A DNA stretch of 64,000 nt from Rhabdornis inornatus. Lineage: Eukaryota > Chordata > Aves > Passeriformes > Rhabdornithidae. Shown piece by piece: positions 47,481-58,912 of this stretch. Location: NCBI GenBank assembly GCA_013397075.1, contig VWZS01002022.1, positions 1,587,849 to 1,651,848 on the forward strand, in the 5' to 3' direction. Numbering within the stretch: the first letter of the stretch is position 1; the number at the start of each line of letters is the position of its first letter. The translations under genes were made by a program, and so were the position numbers. The notes under the pieces were generated by a model. The model was not told the origin of the DNA, searched no databases, and was given only the letters and a program-made list of their open reading frames with translations.

Positions 47481-50329
47481 AGCGAAGGTGGGAGCATGTA
47501 TGGAGAACTGCTTGGAGTCAGTTAAAGTCTTCATGACCAAACTGCTTTGGTTTTGTCCTTGTAGCTTAACCCCCATAATTACAGACTTCACATACGTTTT
47601 TTAAACTCTTATGTTTAACAGCACCATACTAAAGCAGAGAAAGTGTTCACCACACAAAGCAAACTCCATCATATTTGTTTATAATCAGTTTTTTAAATAT
47701 ACTGAATACCTGGTAGTCATACACAGATCTAAATACCTGTATTACATGACTGCCGATTCCAGTTTGGGTTTGAAGTTGTGAAATTCAGTTACTTTTCTGA
47801 GAAATAAATATATCTAAAGTGTGGTAGACTATCAGGATCCAGTTTATTGCTTCATTAAGATACAATTCACTGTGCAAAATATCTTGGAGGATGCAGACCA
47901 GAAAATGAATCATTCTGGTTCTGAGACATGAGTATCTGTTGATCCCAAGTCTTCTGTTTATCTGATACAAATTGCTATAGAGGCAGAGAGACTGCATTAT
48001 AACAGTTTAACACTCAAACACTTACAATAAATCACAAATTTGGGCCAATACGTCCACATTTTTTGTGGTTATAAAATTTCAGTTATTGCCTTCACTGTTC
48101 TTAATGTTGTATAAACACTTCCTTCCCAAACCATTCTTTTGGGAAAAGTGGATAGAAGCTCACTGCAGCAGGAAATCTGACTGTTTAAGTTTTAGATTAC
48201 TAGTACACTTATATTTATTTTCAATGGTAAAAAGAATATTAGGCTCAATAATTCTTAATTGGATATTTCATGTTCATATCCATAACTTAGATACTTCATA
48301 TGATTTTGGTATTTCTGATAACTTTTTCCTCCTCTGTATATACTTAAAGAATATTTAAATACACATTAAATAAATCTAATATTACAGTATTCCAAAATGC
48401 TTACTAAAAATAAAAATAATAATAATAATGTCTCCCAGTGGGAACCTGTACAAATATTGTACATCCTTGATATGATCCTGTTATATAGGACAACTAAGTG
48501 CAAAAACATCCGTTTGTGCTTACAGTGAAGCCTTTAAAGAATCTAGAATTTAAACAAGGTTTAATATAGAATCAGTGGAGGTGTCTGCCTCATATACCCT
48601 CGGAGGAGTTACAAATGTAACAAGATGTGCACATGTGAAAGTATTTCAAACTGTTGACAAAATCTTGAGGTAGAAAAAAATCCACCTCTGTCAGACAAAA
48701 GCCACCATAACTTGTCACTCATGCAGTTATGAATATACAAAATATCCATTTTCCATTCACAACGATCATGGAACGAGCATCTCGTCCTTCATTCTGACAC
48801 AACCAAGACCTGCATTTCTTACTGTACCAGCCCCTGGATTCAACCTAAACACTGTTCTGGGAAAGACACAACAGATCTCGCTCAGTCCATCTGACCTCAC
48901 AGCTTCCAAGCAAATTCTGTACTTCCTAAACCTGCCAGGAGAAAAGAAACTGACTCAGTGGCTCTAAATCAAATAAAAGCAGACCACCACTGAACCCTAA
49001 AAATCATCTGTAAAAACACCTTTAGTGGGTGTTTAATGAAAGGTACTGTTCCACCGGGAGGAGGAATTTTTTGGTCTCCAACAGAAATTTAAATATCAGA
49101 TAGAAATTACAAACTAAAATAACAGTACTTAAACACAGCTGGAAAATACAGGAGAAATTTTTCTGAGAAAATCACATCAAATTGTGAACCTACTCGCCCA
49201 ACAGCCAATGTTCTGCCTGGACAGATAAATTACATTTGTATATATTACACCACTCTGGAAAATATATTTGCCCCATTTTTGAGGAAATTAAAGACAATTT
49301 TTTAGGGCTGTGACACAAACCAACAAAAGCCAGGAAATGCAGTGTTAGGACTGACGTTGTGTTTTTACCTCTCTCATCATTCTGCTTTTTCCCCACAAAA
49401 AGCACTCACAATAGCATGAGGCAAGTGGGGAATATCAGTCTTAATTTACATTTCCTGGCTTCTTCCAGCTGCTGTCCAAAGCCTTACAGTTGTTTAGACA
49501 GAACTGAGTTCTTTTGTATTTGAAGTTTATGTTGTGCATGCAGAGACACAAAATGCATCTAATTATGAAGTCAACTAAAAGACTGAAAAAACAACTTTTT
49601 GCTGTGCAAAGAAAAAAAGATAAATCATGGTTTTATTTCTATGTTAGGAATGTGGAAATAACTAACAGTAATAGCTACCAATGAGAAACAAGCCCTTTCC
49701 TGTCATTAATGCCACAACGCCATATACTATTTAAAATCACAGAGCATTTTGGATTACATTATTTACCAAGGAAACCAATGTGATGTAAAAAGAAGGCCTC
49801 AACCTCTAAAGATTTTTGTTTCAGAGTACAGTTAGTGAAACATCCAGGTATATTTGAAGCAAGTTGTCCAAAAGAAGACAAGCTATGAAGGGAAAAAAAG
49901 CAAGAAAAGCAAAAGAAAAACAAAAAAAGAAAGGTCAGTTTGTATGCTAACACTATTAGTTTAGTGCTTAATACTTCAATAATACTGAGTGATGAAAGAC
50001 CGAACATACAGGTTTTCTCTACGTTGATTCTCTACAAGTTCTTTTGCATATTTTCTTCTGCAAAATGTTTAAACTTTAACTACATCTTAGCATTTGAAGC
50101 ATGATATATGTGCATGTAAAACTTCCCAATGTGTACATAGTTATTCATTAAAACAAGCTTTATGACACTCTCAGTTAATTTCTGCATTTTTAAGGTGCAT
50201 ACAAAAAGTTGTGGGGTTTTTTCTTTAATGCATTTTGGTTGGATTTCATTGAATGTGTTGTACACCTTGGCATTTTAGATACTTTAGTAGGGGTTTTCTT
50301 AGTTACAAAAACGAAGTTCTTGAAATTAT
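47481..50329. other. AT-rich non-coding stretch
   Basis: No gene seen. Contains an (AAT)n run at 48404-48429 and an A-rich tract near 49890-49935. Confidence 0.5.
48404..48429. repeat. (AAT)n microsatellite
   Basis: AAAAATAAAAATAATAATAA then further AAT units. About five clean trinucleotide units. Confidence 0.75.
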
Positions 50330-50620
50330 AGGTTGAGAAGGGGGGAAATCCTTTTAGGAAAAAAGAGGGGGGCGGTATGGGTAAAAGGACTTTATTTTCT
50401 AAAGCTCAAATTCCAAAGGAGGAAGACGGGGAGAAATAGGAACTGAAACTAATTTACCTGCATTCCTTTGTCACTGCTTGGCCCTTGACTAGTAAATGAT
50501 TCCTTTCACTAGCCAATAAAACCAAATCAAAAGCAGGCTTAGGGACCAGAGGGGGAAGGGGGGCAAGAGAGTAGATGAGAGAATCAACTTAAACTTTGAC
50601 AAAAAAAAGAAAAAGGGAAG
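50330..50620. promoter_or_regulatory. G-rich flanks around a CCAAT-bearing segment
   Basis: G runs at about 50339-50373 and 50551-50569 flank a unique segment with CATTCCTTTGTCAC (SOX-like on the minus strand) and AGCCAATAAAACC (CCAAT-like, about 50513). Such a layout can mark a regulatory element, but no exon or TATA box is seen. Confidence 0.2.
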
Positions 50621-51111
50621 AAAGCAAACTCACTCCTCTTGCTTTCCAGAAGCTCTCAGGAGCTGCATGCCTGACTCCTCGTGCTAACTTCCCGGCATTA
50701 GCACAGCACAAAGACATTCCCTACCTGCTTTCTTGCAGCACTAGCTAAGGTTGTTCCATTGTTGCCCAGGACAGATAGAGCTGCTTTTGTCTCCATGCCA
50801 TGCTGGTCCCAGCCCTGCCAATTTAGGTACAGTGGGAGGCCCGTACAGCAGCTTCAGAGGTGAATGGTATCCCAGGACGGATTTGCTCAGCACAAACCTG
50901 ATGCCTCGGCAGCGGATCTGTGAGACCTGGGAAATGTTCACTTCAAAGGAGGGATGTTCAGTAACAGACAGCAGCACTAAGAACTCTGAGGATGAGACCC
51001 TGGGATTGTGGATGCTGTGCAAACATGTACCCTGGTATCTTCTCCCCTAGAGTGCTTAACATTCTAAAGAAGCAAGACACGGGTTCAGAGAAGGACACAG
51101 AATGTACTGAC
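50621..51111. other. Non-coding stretch, no gene seen
   Basis: Antisense frames of 93 and 99 codons overlap at 50741-51050 without family match. Confidence 0.5.
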
Positions 51112-51150
51112 TGGGTCAAATTTTCAAAAGTGCCCACGTGCTTAAAGTTT
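51112..51150. repeat. Possible ancient amniote repeat fragment
   Basis: GGGTCAAATTTTCAAAAGTG followed by CCCACGTGCTTAA matches the same old vocabulary ('ATTTTCAAAAGTGCCTAAGTG') as 41169 and 43931. One end only. Confidence 0.35.
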
Positions 51151-52326
51151 ATTAAAGTCCACGGAAAGATACTTCAAATTCTGATTTTAATTTTTACCCT
51201 ATTAATTATTTTTAATAAATGATTGGTGGGGAAAGAGGCAAGATAAGCTCCTCAAAACCAGGCAACAGAAAGTATGATACGGAAATTCTTTGTTCTTAAA
51301 ACTACTACATCATATTTTTAGCATCAAAGGGGCTTCGTCAGAGCTCAGTATACAGCATTTTTCAGAACTGGATTATGTTTTCTTCTTTCATGCCTCTTCT
51401 GACTAAAAAGAAGAGTTGATTAGAATGACAAGGAGGCAGTAAAGAGCATAATGAACAGAAAAGCCAAATAGATCTCTCAGTACCACGCACATCTTCAAGT
51501 GGTTGTAGTGCTGCCAAATACAAGTCAGGAGGTACAAGCACAAGTAGAAATACTAGCTTTAAGTCCTGTCAAGATCAGGATCATTTAAAGCTTTGTATTT
51601 TAATTTTTAGGCATTCTATTTTAATGTTAAGGTGTTACAAGTTTGTGGAGAGAGGGCGCAGAGACTGTATCAGACAGCAGCAGAGCCTACCAGCCGCTCC
51701 AGCACCCTACGTGTGCTCCTTTGCCAACACTCACAACAAGTCCTGAGGACTGTGAACCACACGAAGATGTGGATCAGCAGCAGAGCGGCAATTAGACCAG
51801 ATTCTACCAAGATATCAGCCCTAAACACTCTCCATAAGCCTTTGGTACCTGTACAGCAGAGGTTAAGACACAGTCACAGACAAATACTTACCTATTTTCT
51901 TCCTGCCTAAATTTGTGGGTTGTGCCCAAATGACCTATATTCATCTCCATCAGTGTAAGCACAGCCATGTAGTACCGTTGTCTGTACCTGCACTGTAGAA
52001 GACAAAGGCCCACCTTGGGGAACTTGGGTAAACTTCCTTCCCAGGGGAGAGAGAGAGCTGCCTCAGGAGACCATGACAGTTCTAGCTGTGGTCAATCAGC
52101 AAAGTCTTTTTAAACTTTCCACCTTAGGGAAAAGCTGCCTCAATAAATCAGTTCAGCATTCAAATAGCAGGTGAAACAACTTTCAGGTGTAGGGAACAGA
52201 CAAGATTCCAAATGAGCAGTGCCTGTAATTTCACGTAGAGTATAAGGTATTTATTCTAACTAGCAGCAAATACAACACATATAATAAAGAATTCTAAGAA
52301 TTCAAAATTTCCCATTCCATAGTACG

Positions 52327-52350
52327 CACATACACACACACACACATATA
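52327..52350. repeat. (CA)n/(TA)n microsatellite
   Basis: CACATACACACACACACACA then TATA. Likely polymorphic. Confidence 0.8.
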
Positions 52351-53342
52351 TCTTGTTTTACAGCCCTGTTTTCACAGACACTCAAGAAACACAATCACAA
52401 ATAGAGGTGTAGTCTTAAACAACTTATGATGTTTAATATGGGAAAAAGAGTACAGTAAGCATCAGTGTGACAAAAGATTTCAGGAGCTCTGGGTAAGACA
52501 AAATGAGAGAACTGTACCTCCAAAGGACCAATGCTCTGTAATAAAGGGTTCCATTTACAGTGATGAAGAAATAGAAAAGTAAAATTCCTTGGTGTAGCTT
52601 AATGCTGCACCAAGGCAGGTGTAAACACTTCACAGTGCAAACAAAGAACAAGCTGTGGTGCACAACACACTCAAATATCAGACAGGATAAATGTGAGTGA
52701 TATCAGTCATAATTACGAGAGGGTGTAAGATCTAACAGTGGCATAAAGCCCCAGAACCAGTACAGTGACACCTATATGCAGACTTATTCTGAAAATGACA
52801 GAGACATCTGCCAGCTCACACATCTGCATTCACTGGGGTTCCAAATGTGAACAGCACAAGCTCTGGACTACCTCAGTCAAATCTCACAGAATGAAGGCTG
52901 CAAAAGAAAGTTATCACAGAAGAAAACCCATGGATCACTTCTTCCTGTTATCTCAGAAAAATAAATCACTGAAGTTTCAGCTTTTCAGTGCAGATGTTAA
53001 TAAATAAAGTATATTTTTTTCCTTCTGTCAGAAGACATTGACCAGATTTATACATATGTCAGATATTCAGACTAATATGGAGGAATGTTAGGGGCAGTAA
53101 AAATTACTACTAAAAGCAAATTAAATCAGTAGGAATCTATGATGTCTGTAGCCTACCTGAGAGGAGGTGTTAGGTGCTTGGTTCAAATGAAAGTCACTAA
53201 GCCCATGGCAGAGCTGTGTAATGTAAATATGAACAGCTGAAGGAACTGAAGTCATGAAAATCCAATGGGAATGCTGGGAAAATCTTAGACATTTACTCCA
53301 ACAAAAGAAATTGTGAAAAGATGGAGTACATAAGAAACAGGT

Positions 53343-53363
53343 AAAAAAAAAAAAAAAAAAAAA
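53343..53363. repeat. Poly-A tract (21 bases)
   Basis: Uninterrupted A run, the longest homopolymer of the window. No retroposon body or target-site duplication could be seen on its left side, so it is called a simple repeat. Confidence 0.85.
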
Positions 53364-53980
53364 GCCAAAAATCAAAACTCTTTTGAAAATAAATTACTAT
53401 ACACAGGAAAAGCATTGCCCAGACAACCAAATTCAGTCCAGACTGAGACACTGCTCTATTAAGCATGGTAGGAACATATAAGAAATCCTGGCCCCGTCTT
53501 GAAGTATTTGCATTTAAGATGATGAAAGGAATTCATAAATGCTGAATAGTTGGGATGTTCTATGGTCTGTTTGCAGACAAACCATGAGCAAAATCAGGGA
53601 TGGAAAAAATTATATTAATCAGGAGAAAATATGCACTATTACTTATCCTAGCAGACCTCAACAAAGCCAAGGATTGGGATTTTTTTCAAAATATGCCACT
53701 GATCAATGACAAGTATTTTTAATACTTTTAAAATTTATTTTAAATATTTTTATTTAATATCAGTGTACACACATGTATTTCCTTGTGCATTCTTGGACAC
53801 TAACTCGGAAGGTGGAGTGAGTCAGTCACCAAGTGTAGCTGTAGAAACTTCAGCATATTTAAGGCCTCTGATTTTTCCCACTGAATTCTGCAAAGTTTTA
53901 AAGACTAGCAAATCACAATAATATTTTGCTTTGTGAAATAATCTTTCTTGCTCTCCCTAATCTCTTTGTCTCCACAAAGT

Positions 53981-54100
53981 CTCTAATTTAATGGAGCAGG
54001 ATGCTTCGAAATATTGCCAAGGCCATTATCTCTAGTGGTATTAATAAACTTGCCTCCAAGACACACCCATACTCACATTCCCACATGCACCCATTTCACA
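53981..54100. promoter_or_regulatory. Candidate conserved non-coding block
   Basis: CTCTAATTTAATGG, GGCCATTATCTC and GGTATTAATAAAC in unique sequence. Selected by texture. Confidence 0.22.
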
Positions 54101-55489
54101 CGGAAGGCACAGAGAGCGCCTCAGCCCCTGCGGGCAACGTTTCTGAGCACTGTGAAAGAACCAGTGCTAAAGAAGAAATAGGTAGGGCATGGCAAACACA
54201 CGAAAAACCACTCTCATATCCACAACAAAGCAGGCTGAGCAGCCCATTTGCCAAGCTCTAAGTTTCCTGGAGCAAGCAAGTTGTAGGGAACTCCTCAAAC
54301 AAGCCAGAGCTGGCCACACAAAAAGTGTAACCCCTCCCTTTGGTTGTTACGTTGATGATGGGGCAATCCTTGGCCAGAGGGCTTGAGGAACAGGAAGGCA
54401 GGTACAGGACATTTCAAGATCCAATTCATGGAATACCATAGTGAAACACCAGCTACCAGAGCACAGAAAAATACATACCCCCATCAACTTCCCCTGATCT
54501 AAAAGCATAAAATAGACGGCTCAGGGAGATAAAGTCTTCTCAAAAATGTACAGAACTGCTTTGTCAGTTACCCATAATTTGCCTAATAAATACATCAATG
54601 CACAGCAGGTTAATATGGGCACAGACACACTCAGGGAGACAAGCAGTGAGCACCTCCATCTACACAAGTATCCAGTTAGCTTGCCCCAGTTTGCTCTCTT
54701 GGTACCACAGAAACAGGAGAAGAGGCTGGTCAGCCACAATGCTCCGAGCTGCAGTGCAGGCTCTTATTCACTGAAAACAATACAGACACAACACATCTCA
54801 GACCAACCTAGCACCTGCCATATCATACTCTCTTCTAGATGCTTTAGAACAGCCTTGGCTTTAGCTAAGAGCAGGATGATTTGCAAGCACTTAACCTCTT
54901 GTAGCTTCTTTCCTCCTCTTTCTGCTCAGGTTTTTTTCCTTTGCTGGCTCTTAACACATCTGCTAACTCACATCAGGACACTTCACCTCCTGTCCATGTT
55001 TTCTACAGCGTCTGGTCTCTTAGCTCAATGCAAGAGATGCTAATCTTTATCCCTATCTTCTCCATGCTCCCCTCAGAGACCCACTTTGCCATTGGGTAGG
55101 GCCCTGTGATACAGTGCACTAGCAGCAAAAGCAGTAGGTGTGTAGTTTTCCACACAAAGAGCACTGAATTTAGAGGCGACAATGACCGCTCTGCCATTTC
55201 ACACCTCACTGCTTCCTACCTTTTCCCCCTGCATTCTTTAGCACCCCTATACCCATTCCACCTTTGGCTTCCCCACAAACACCATCCAAGATAGTACAAC
55301 AGTTCTTAAACCACCTGCCTGCTAAAAACCACAGAAGAATTGCAGATACTGTATTTTCTCTCAGAAGTTCACAAAAATCTCTCTCTGCAGGCGCTAGAGA
55401 GGTGGGCCAAGAGACCATGTTAAAATAACCAAGATTTGGGTTTTAGTTTTCACCCAGAGAAGGAAGTAAGTTCCATGCTTTCCCGTTTC
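54101..55489. other. Non-coding stretch, no gene seen
   Basis: A 165-codon frame (54546-55043, plus) lacks any recognisable domain and is overlapped in antisense by other frames. Not called. Confidence 0.45.
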
Positions 55490-55930
55490 CAGGCCTTTCT
55501 TTGAAAATTCTTTCTTTTCTTTAAATAACAAGGGGTAGCAGTCAAGTGAAAGCAAGGGCTACTTGATCCATTGTTTGGCCCCCAGCCAGGTTCTGCTGGT
55601 CCCGCTTTCCCTCTCAACCACCCGTTTTTCTATCGGTCCTGTAATTTGGGGAGATTAAGATGTATAGCCTGTAAATTGGCTAAACTTTTCCAGGCTGCTT
55701 TAATGAGACTTCATATAATAGGGCTGGCTTTTTTTTTTTTTAATATTTTCCTTAACGTGACCCATATGGAAATAAAAAGATATATTTTTTAATGTATTCT
55801 AGATTACGGCCGACATTTTCCTCAAATTAAAATCCATGCTTCAGCAGCAGCATACATTTTCAATGATGTCAAATATATTTTTTCAGCCAACTGGCTGGGG
55901 TCACCCTTATAACTCAAAGTTTAAGTGTGC
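55490..55930. promoter_or_regulatory. Candidate conserved non-coding block
   Basis: A 400-bp non-repetitive block, apart from a T run near 55731-55742, with GGTCCTGTAATTTGGGG, AGATTAAGATG, GCTTTAATGAGAC, CATATGG E-box, ATTACGGCCGAC, TCAAATTAAAATCC and TCAATGATGTCA. Together with 57050 it is the strongest enhancer-like texture of the right half. Confidence 0.32.
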
Positions 55931-56399
55931 TGGATAATCAGTAGAACATGTGAGACTCTGTAGGGCACTGTGGCTGCCTCGGTGCCTGCTCAGGAGCACA
56001 CAGGGCCTATTCTACTCCAAGGCACTCGGGGCAGGAGATACGGAATGAGACAGGGATAAAGCCCTGCCTCGGAATGAGCTGACAGCACATGGCTCACAGC
56101 AGGAACCATGTGGCTCCAGCCTGTGTCAGCATCAAGCTCTTCCAGCAGAGATCACCAGGACACAATCACCACACTCAGCTATAGGCTGAGACTGAATTTA
56201 CAGGCTAAGCTAAAACCACCAGCACTTCTCCATAGACAGATGGGGTGTCCTTTCTTCAGAGATGCCATACAAGCCTTGTCAAATATTCCTGTTATTATTT
56301 TGTTGGGAATGACACCCAGTGGGAGCAGCCACAACCTAAACAAGGGCTGTTCTTAGCTTTGTTCATAGCACATACATTACTGAAGTACTTATTTACCTG
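55931..56399. other. Non-coding stretch, no gene seen
   Basis: Ordinary sequence with slightly higher GC. Nothing recognised. Confidence 0.5.
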
Positions 56400-56620
56400 A
56401 CTTCTCCACCCTAAGAATAAAGTCAGAATATTACCTATAGCGTAGCAAATGTTTGGGCCCATTGACACTATCTTTTTAAACCTTGCTTTAAAGCAACTTA
56501 CATAGATTGCAATTAAGGCTGAAGCAGAATTTGAACAAATTTCAACTGATATATCTACAGAGGCTAAATTCAAACAACTTGGAGAAACACTTTCCAAATG
56601 CTAAAGCAAAAGAGAAAACT
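56400..56620. promoter_or_regulatory. Candidate conserved non-coding block
   Basis: GGGCCCATTGACAC, CTTGCTTTAAAGC, GATTGCAATTAAGGC and GGCTAAATTC phrases in unique sequence. No frame supported. Confidence 0.22.
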
Positions 56621-56742
56621 GTAACAATTTCCATGCAGAAGTTCAGTTTTCTAATAGCTCTTTTAACTCACAAGTAGCTCATAATTAATCCACAATTGCT
56701 TGGGGAACCACAAGAAACACTGGGCTTTCAGCTTTAAATGGG

Positions 56743-56773
56743 TTTTCTTTTTCTTTTTTCTTTTTTTTTAATT
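56743..56773. repeat. T-rich low-complexity tract
   Basis: (TTTTC)n-like run ending in a pure T stretch. Confidence 0.7.
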
Positions 56774-57049
56774 TCACACTACGGTTTCTGATTAGAAATT
56801 GCATTGTCGTACAGTTCAGTCCAAAATTCCCATTTCCATGAAAAGGATATCCATTCAGCTTTATAGAAAAATGTGTTTTAAGTAATTTCATAGCTAGCAC
56901 AAGTAGTGATAGCTTAGAATGGAAAACTGAAACCTGGCTTATATTTAAAAGTTGCATAAGAATGCTGGTATTGACTGGGTGTAAAGAGTTACCCCTGTAA
57001 TGCTAATATGGATGAATTCAAAAATGGGCAAAAAACCCAAAAGCAAACA
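56774..57049. other. Non-coding stretch, no gene seen
   Basis: Ordinary AT-rich sequence. Confidence 0.5.
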
Positions 57050-57330
57050 ACCGAAGTCAATTTGCTTCCAGGGCTTGCCTTGGGCGCGAGGAAATCACTA
57101 TAAACTATGCAGACAAATGGCTCTTTTAAAGCTGTGGCTCCGCTCAGAAGATTCAGTGATATAATTGTATCAGGGTATTTATGGCAGCAAATACTTTGTA
57201 GTTAATGCATAAAAACCCACCAAAACCTCATTTACAGTCCAAATGACAGATAAGAATTAAGATCCAAGGTATTACGTTACTTCAAATAAGATTCAAATAG
57301 GTTATGGGATACAAGTATCAGGCTTCCCTC
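57050..57330. promoter_or_regulatory. Candidate conserved non-coding block
   Basis: GGGCGCGAGGAAATCAC, CTATAAACTATGC, GTGATATAATTG, GTAGTTAATGCATAAAAACC and CATTTACAG in unique sequence. Dense in homeodomain-, HOX/CDX- and POU-like words. Texture only. Confidence 0.3.
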
Positions 57331-57923
57331 AGAAATAAATTTGTTCAGTCACACCTGGCTTGCTCAACCCTTCCATCTTCTCATAACTATCCTGCTCCTC
57401 TTCTGTTTAAAAAATTCATCCTGTGAAATATTCATTTTTAGCCCAGGTCTCACAGACACTGAGCCCCCTGGGGCCTCGCTCTATCTCTGTACAATTCTAA
57501 TGGGGTTTTTACTCAACAACAACAAAGTTATTACTAAATAACTGTACTAAGAACATACTTGTGTCTATGCATATTCAGCTTTCTGGAGAAGCCAGTCCTG
57601 CATTACTGAGTGGAGCCCAGATGAGGTACCAAAGGCTCTGGAGCTATTTTATCCCAGGATGCAGAGGACACAGAGGGAATTAAGGAGAAAATCACATGAC
57701 CCTAAAGGTATGGATCTGCTGAACAAGAATACCAGTGTTGTGATGAAAGCTGTCCATAGTCATAAGCAGAAACAACCACAGCATTGGAAATGACTAGAAC
57801 ACAACCAAACCTTAAGGCAGGTTGTCATTGAAATGAACATGAAATGGACTGTTGATAGTGAAACAGACAACCAAGAGTTTCAAAGTCATTTGTAGCATTT
57901 CACAAACAATACCTACATGAAAG
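57331..57923. other. Non-coding stretch, no gene seen
   Basis: Ordinary sequence up to the first CR1 fragment. Confidence 0.5.
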
Positions 57924-58112
57924 GCCGTGAACTTCTTTCCATGGAGGGTGTCAGAGCACTGGAACACCTGAAGTCTCCCTCTCTGGAGACATTCCAAACC
58001 CACCTGGATGTGTTCCTTTGTCACCTGTACCAGGTAACCCTGCCATGCAATGCAGTGTGATTGGGTGATCTGCAGACGTCCCTTCCAACTCTGACTATCC
58101 TGGATACCTGTG
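57924..58112 (+). mobile_element. CR1 LINE, 5'-truncated 3' fragment
   Basis: Reads GAACTTCTTTCCATGGAGGG, GTGTCAGAGCACTGGAACA, CTCTCTGGAGACATTCCAAACC, then GATCTGCAGACGTCCCTTCC, which follows the 3' end of avian CR1 (chicken repeat 1) in sense orientation. Only about 190 bp of the 4.5-kb element remains and the terminal ATTCTGTG repeats have decayed (CTATCCTGGATAC). No coding capacity. CR1 is the dominant LINE of birds and its pieces are nearly always truncated at the 5' end like this one. Moderately diverged, so not recent. Confidence 0.85.
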
Positions 58113-58190
58113 AAAGCCACGTTTACGGCACCCGAGGTCACGTCTTTTCCTGCAATCTCCTACAGCCGTGAGCGCTCCTTGAGGGGCCCA
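58113..58190. other. Spacer between CR1 and minisatellite
   Basis: CpG content rises sharply here (TTTACGGCACCCGAGG, GTGAGCGCTCC). No gene. Confidence 0.5.
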
Positions 58191-58438
58191 ATCACCGCCA
58201 CACCGCGCGCCCTACCGCGCCTCGTGTCCCTCCGCACCTCACGGCTTTGCGTGCTCGCGCCTCAGAGCCGCATCACCGCCACACCTCGTGTCCCTCCGCG
58301 CCTCACGGCTTCGCGTGCTCGTGCCTCAGGGCCGCATCACCTCCGCGCCTCGTGTCCCTCCGCGCCTCACGGCTTCGCGTGCTCGTGCCTCAGGGCCGCA
58401 TCAGCTCCACGCCTCGTGTTCCTCCACAGCTCGGGCAG
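58191..58438. repeat. CpG-rich minisatellite, 64-bp unit
   Basis: Four units beginning ATCACC/ATCAGC: an 81-bp first unit (58191-58271), two clean 64-bp units (58272-58335, 58336-58399) and a partial last unit from 58400. The shared core runs CCTCGTGTCCCTCC, then CTCACGGCTTCGCGTGCTCG and CCTCAGGGCCGC. Because 64 is not a multiple of 3, the repeat shifts frame in every unit and gives three overlapping open frames with the same arginine/alanine/serine-rich peptide; these are artefacts, not genes. The CpG density is the highest in the window. It lies between two CR1 fragments. Confidence 0.85.
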
Positions 58439-58563
58439 GCATCGCTCTGCCCTCCTTCTCCTGCCGCCACAGCAGCCGGTAGCTGATCACCCCTGTCCTG
58501 CCAGGAGCCCATTCCAGCGCCAGGAACATCCCAGATAGGTTTGAGTGAGAGATCTTGTCGGGT
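58439..58563. other. GC-rich spacer before second CR1
   Basis: Unique sequence with falling CpG content. No gene. Confidence 0.5.
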
Positions 58564-58775
58564 GTTACAGAGTCACAGAATGGTTTTGGTTGGAAGGGAC
58601 CTTTAAGTTTCATATCGTCCCCACCCCCTGCCATGAGCAGTGACGCCTTCCACTGTCCCAAGTTACTCCAAGCCCTGTCCAGCCTGGCTTTGACACTTCC
58701 AGGGATGGGACAGCCACAGCTTCTCTGGGCAGCCTGTGCCGGGGCTTCACCTCACAGCATTGGGAGCCCGTAAAA
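58564..58775 (-). mobile_element. CR1 LINE, 5'-truncated 3' fragment
   Basis: On the plus strand it reads TCACAGAATGGTTTTGGTTG, GAAGGGACCTTTAAG, CCATGAGCAGTGACGCCTTCC, CCAGCCTGGCTTTGACACTTCC, AGGGATGGGACAGCCACAGC and TTCTCTGGGCAGCCTGTGCC, the reverse complement of the avian CR1 3' region; the TCACAGAAT at 58573 is the start of the terminal ATTCTGTGA repeats. The element therefore lies on the minus strand, tail to tail with the CR1 piece at 57924. About 210 bp, no coding capacity, closer to consensus than the other copy. Confidence 0.92.
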
Positions 58776-58865
58776 GGAGGATGTGGGCTACCCTCATGTA
58801 AGAGATGAGGGTGACAGTTATTTTCCAAACTCAGCTTTGTGGCACTCTATTAAACTCACTCATGG

Positions 58866-58912
58866 CCCATTGAGTCAAATAAAATAAATTTAATTAATTA
58901 AATAAATTTGTC
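58866..58912. repeat. AT-rich low-complexity tract
   Basis: AAATAAAATAAATTTAATTA and similar words. Confidence 0.7.

Larger units (their letters stand above)
51151..53980. other. Non-coding stretch, no gene seen
   Basis: Holds a CA microsatellite (52327-52350) and a 21-base poly-A (53343-53363). No element body or exon recognised. AT-rich run near 53705-53765. Confidence 0.5.

Noticed and set aside
47211..47591. 126-codon minus-strand frame over the CpG patch
   Set aside because: Crosses a (TTG)n-derived polyasparagine run and GC-rich DNA; no domain or splice support.
53300..53363. Retroposed gene copy ending in poly-A
   Set aside because: No open or degraded coding similarity and no target-site duplication visible to the left of the A run.
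54546..55043. 165-codon open frame, plus strand
   Set aside because: No domain and antisense frames across it; no splice structure.
58110..58538. 142-codon arginine/alanine/serine-rich frame and two shorter shifted ones
   Set aside because: Produced by the 64-bp minisatellite, whose length shifts frame each unit so the same peptide appears in all three frames.
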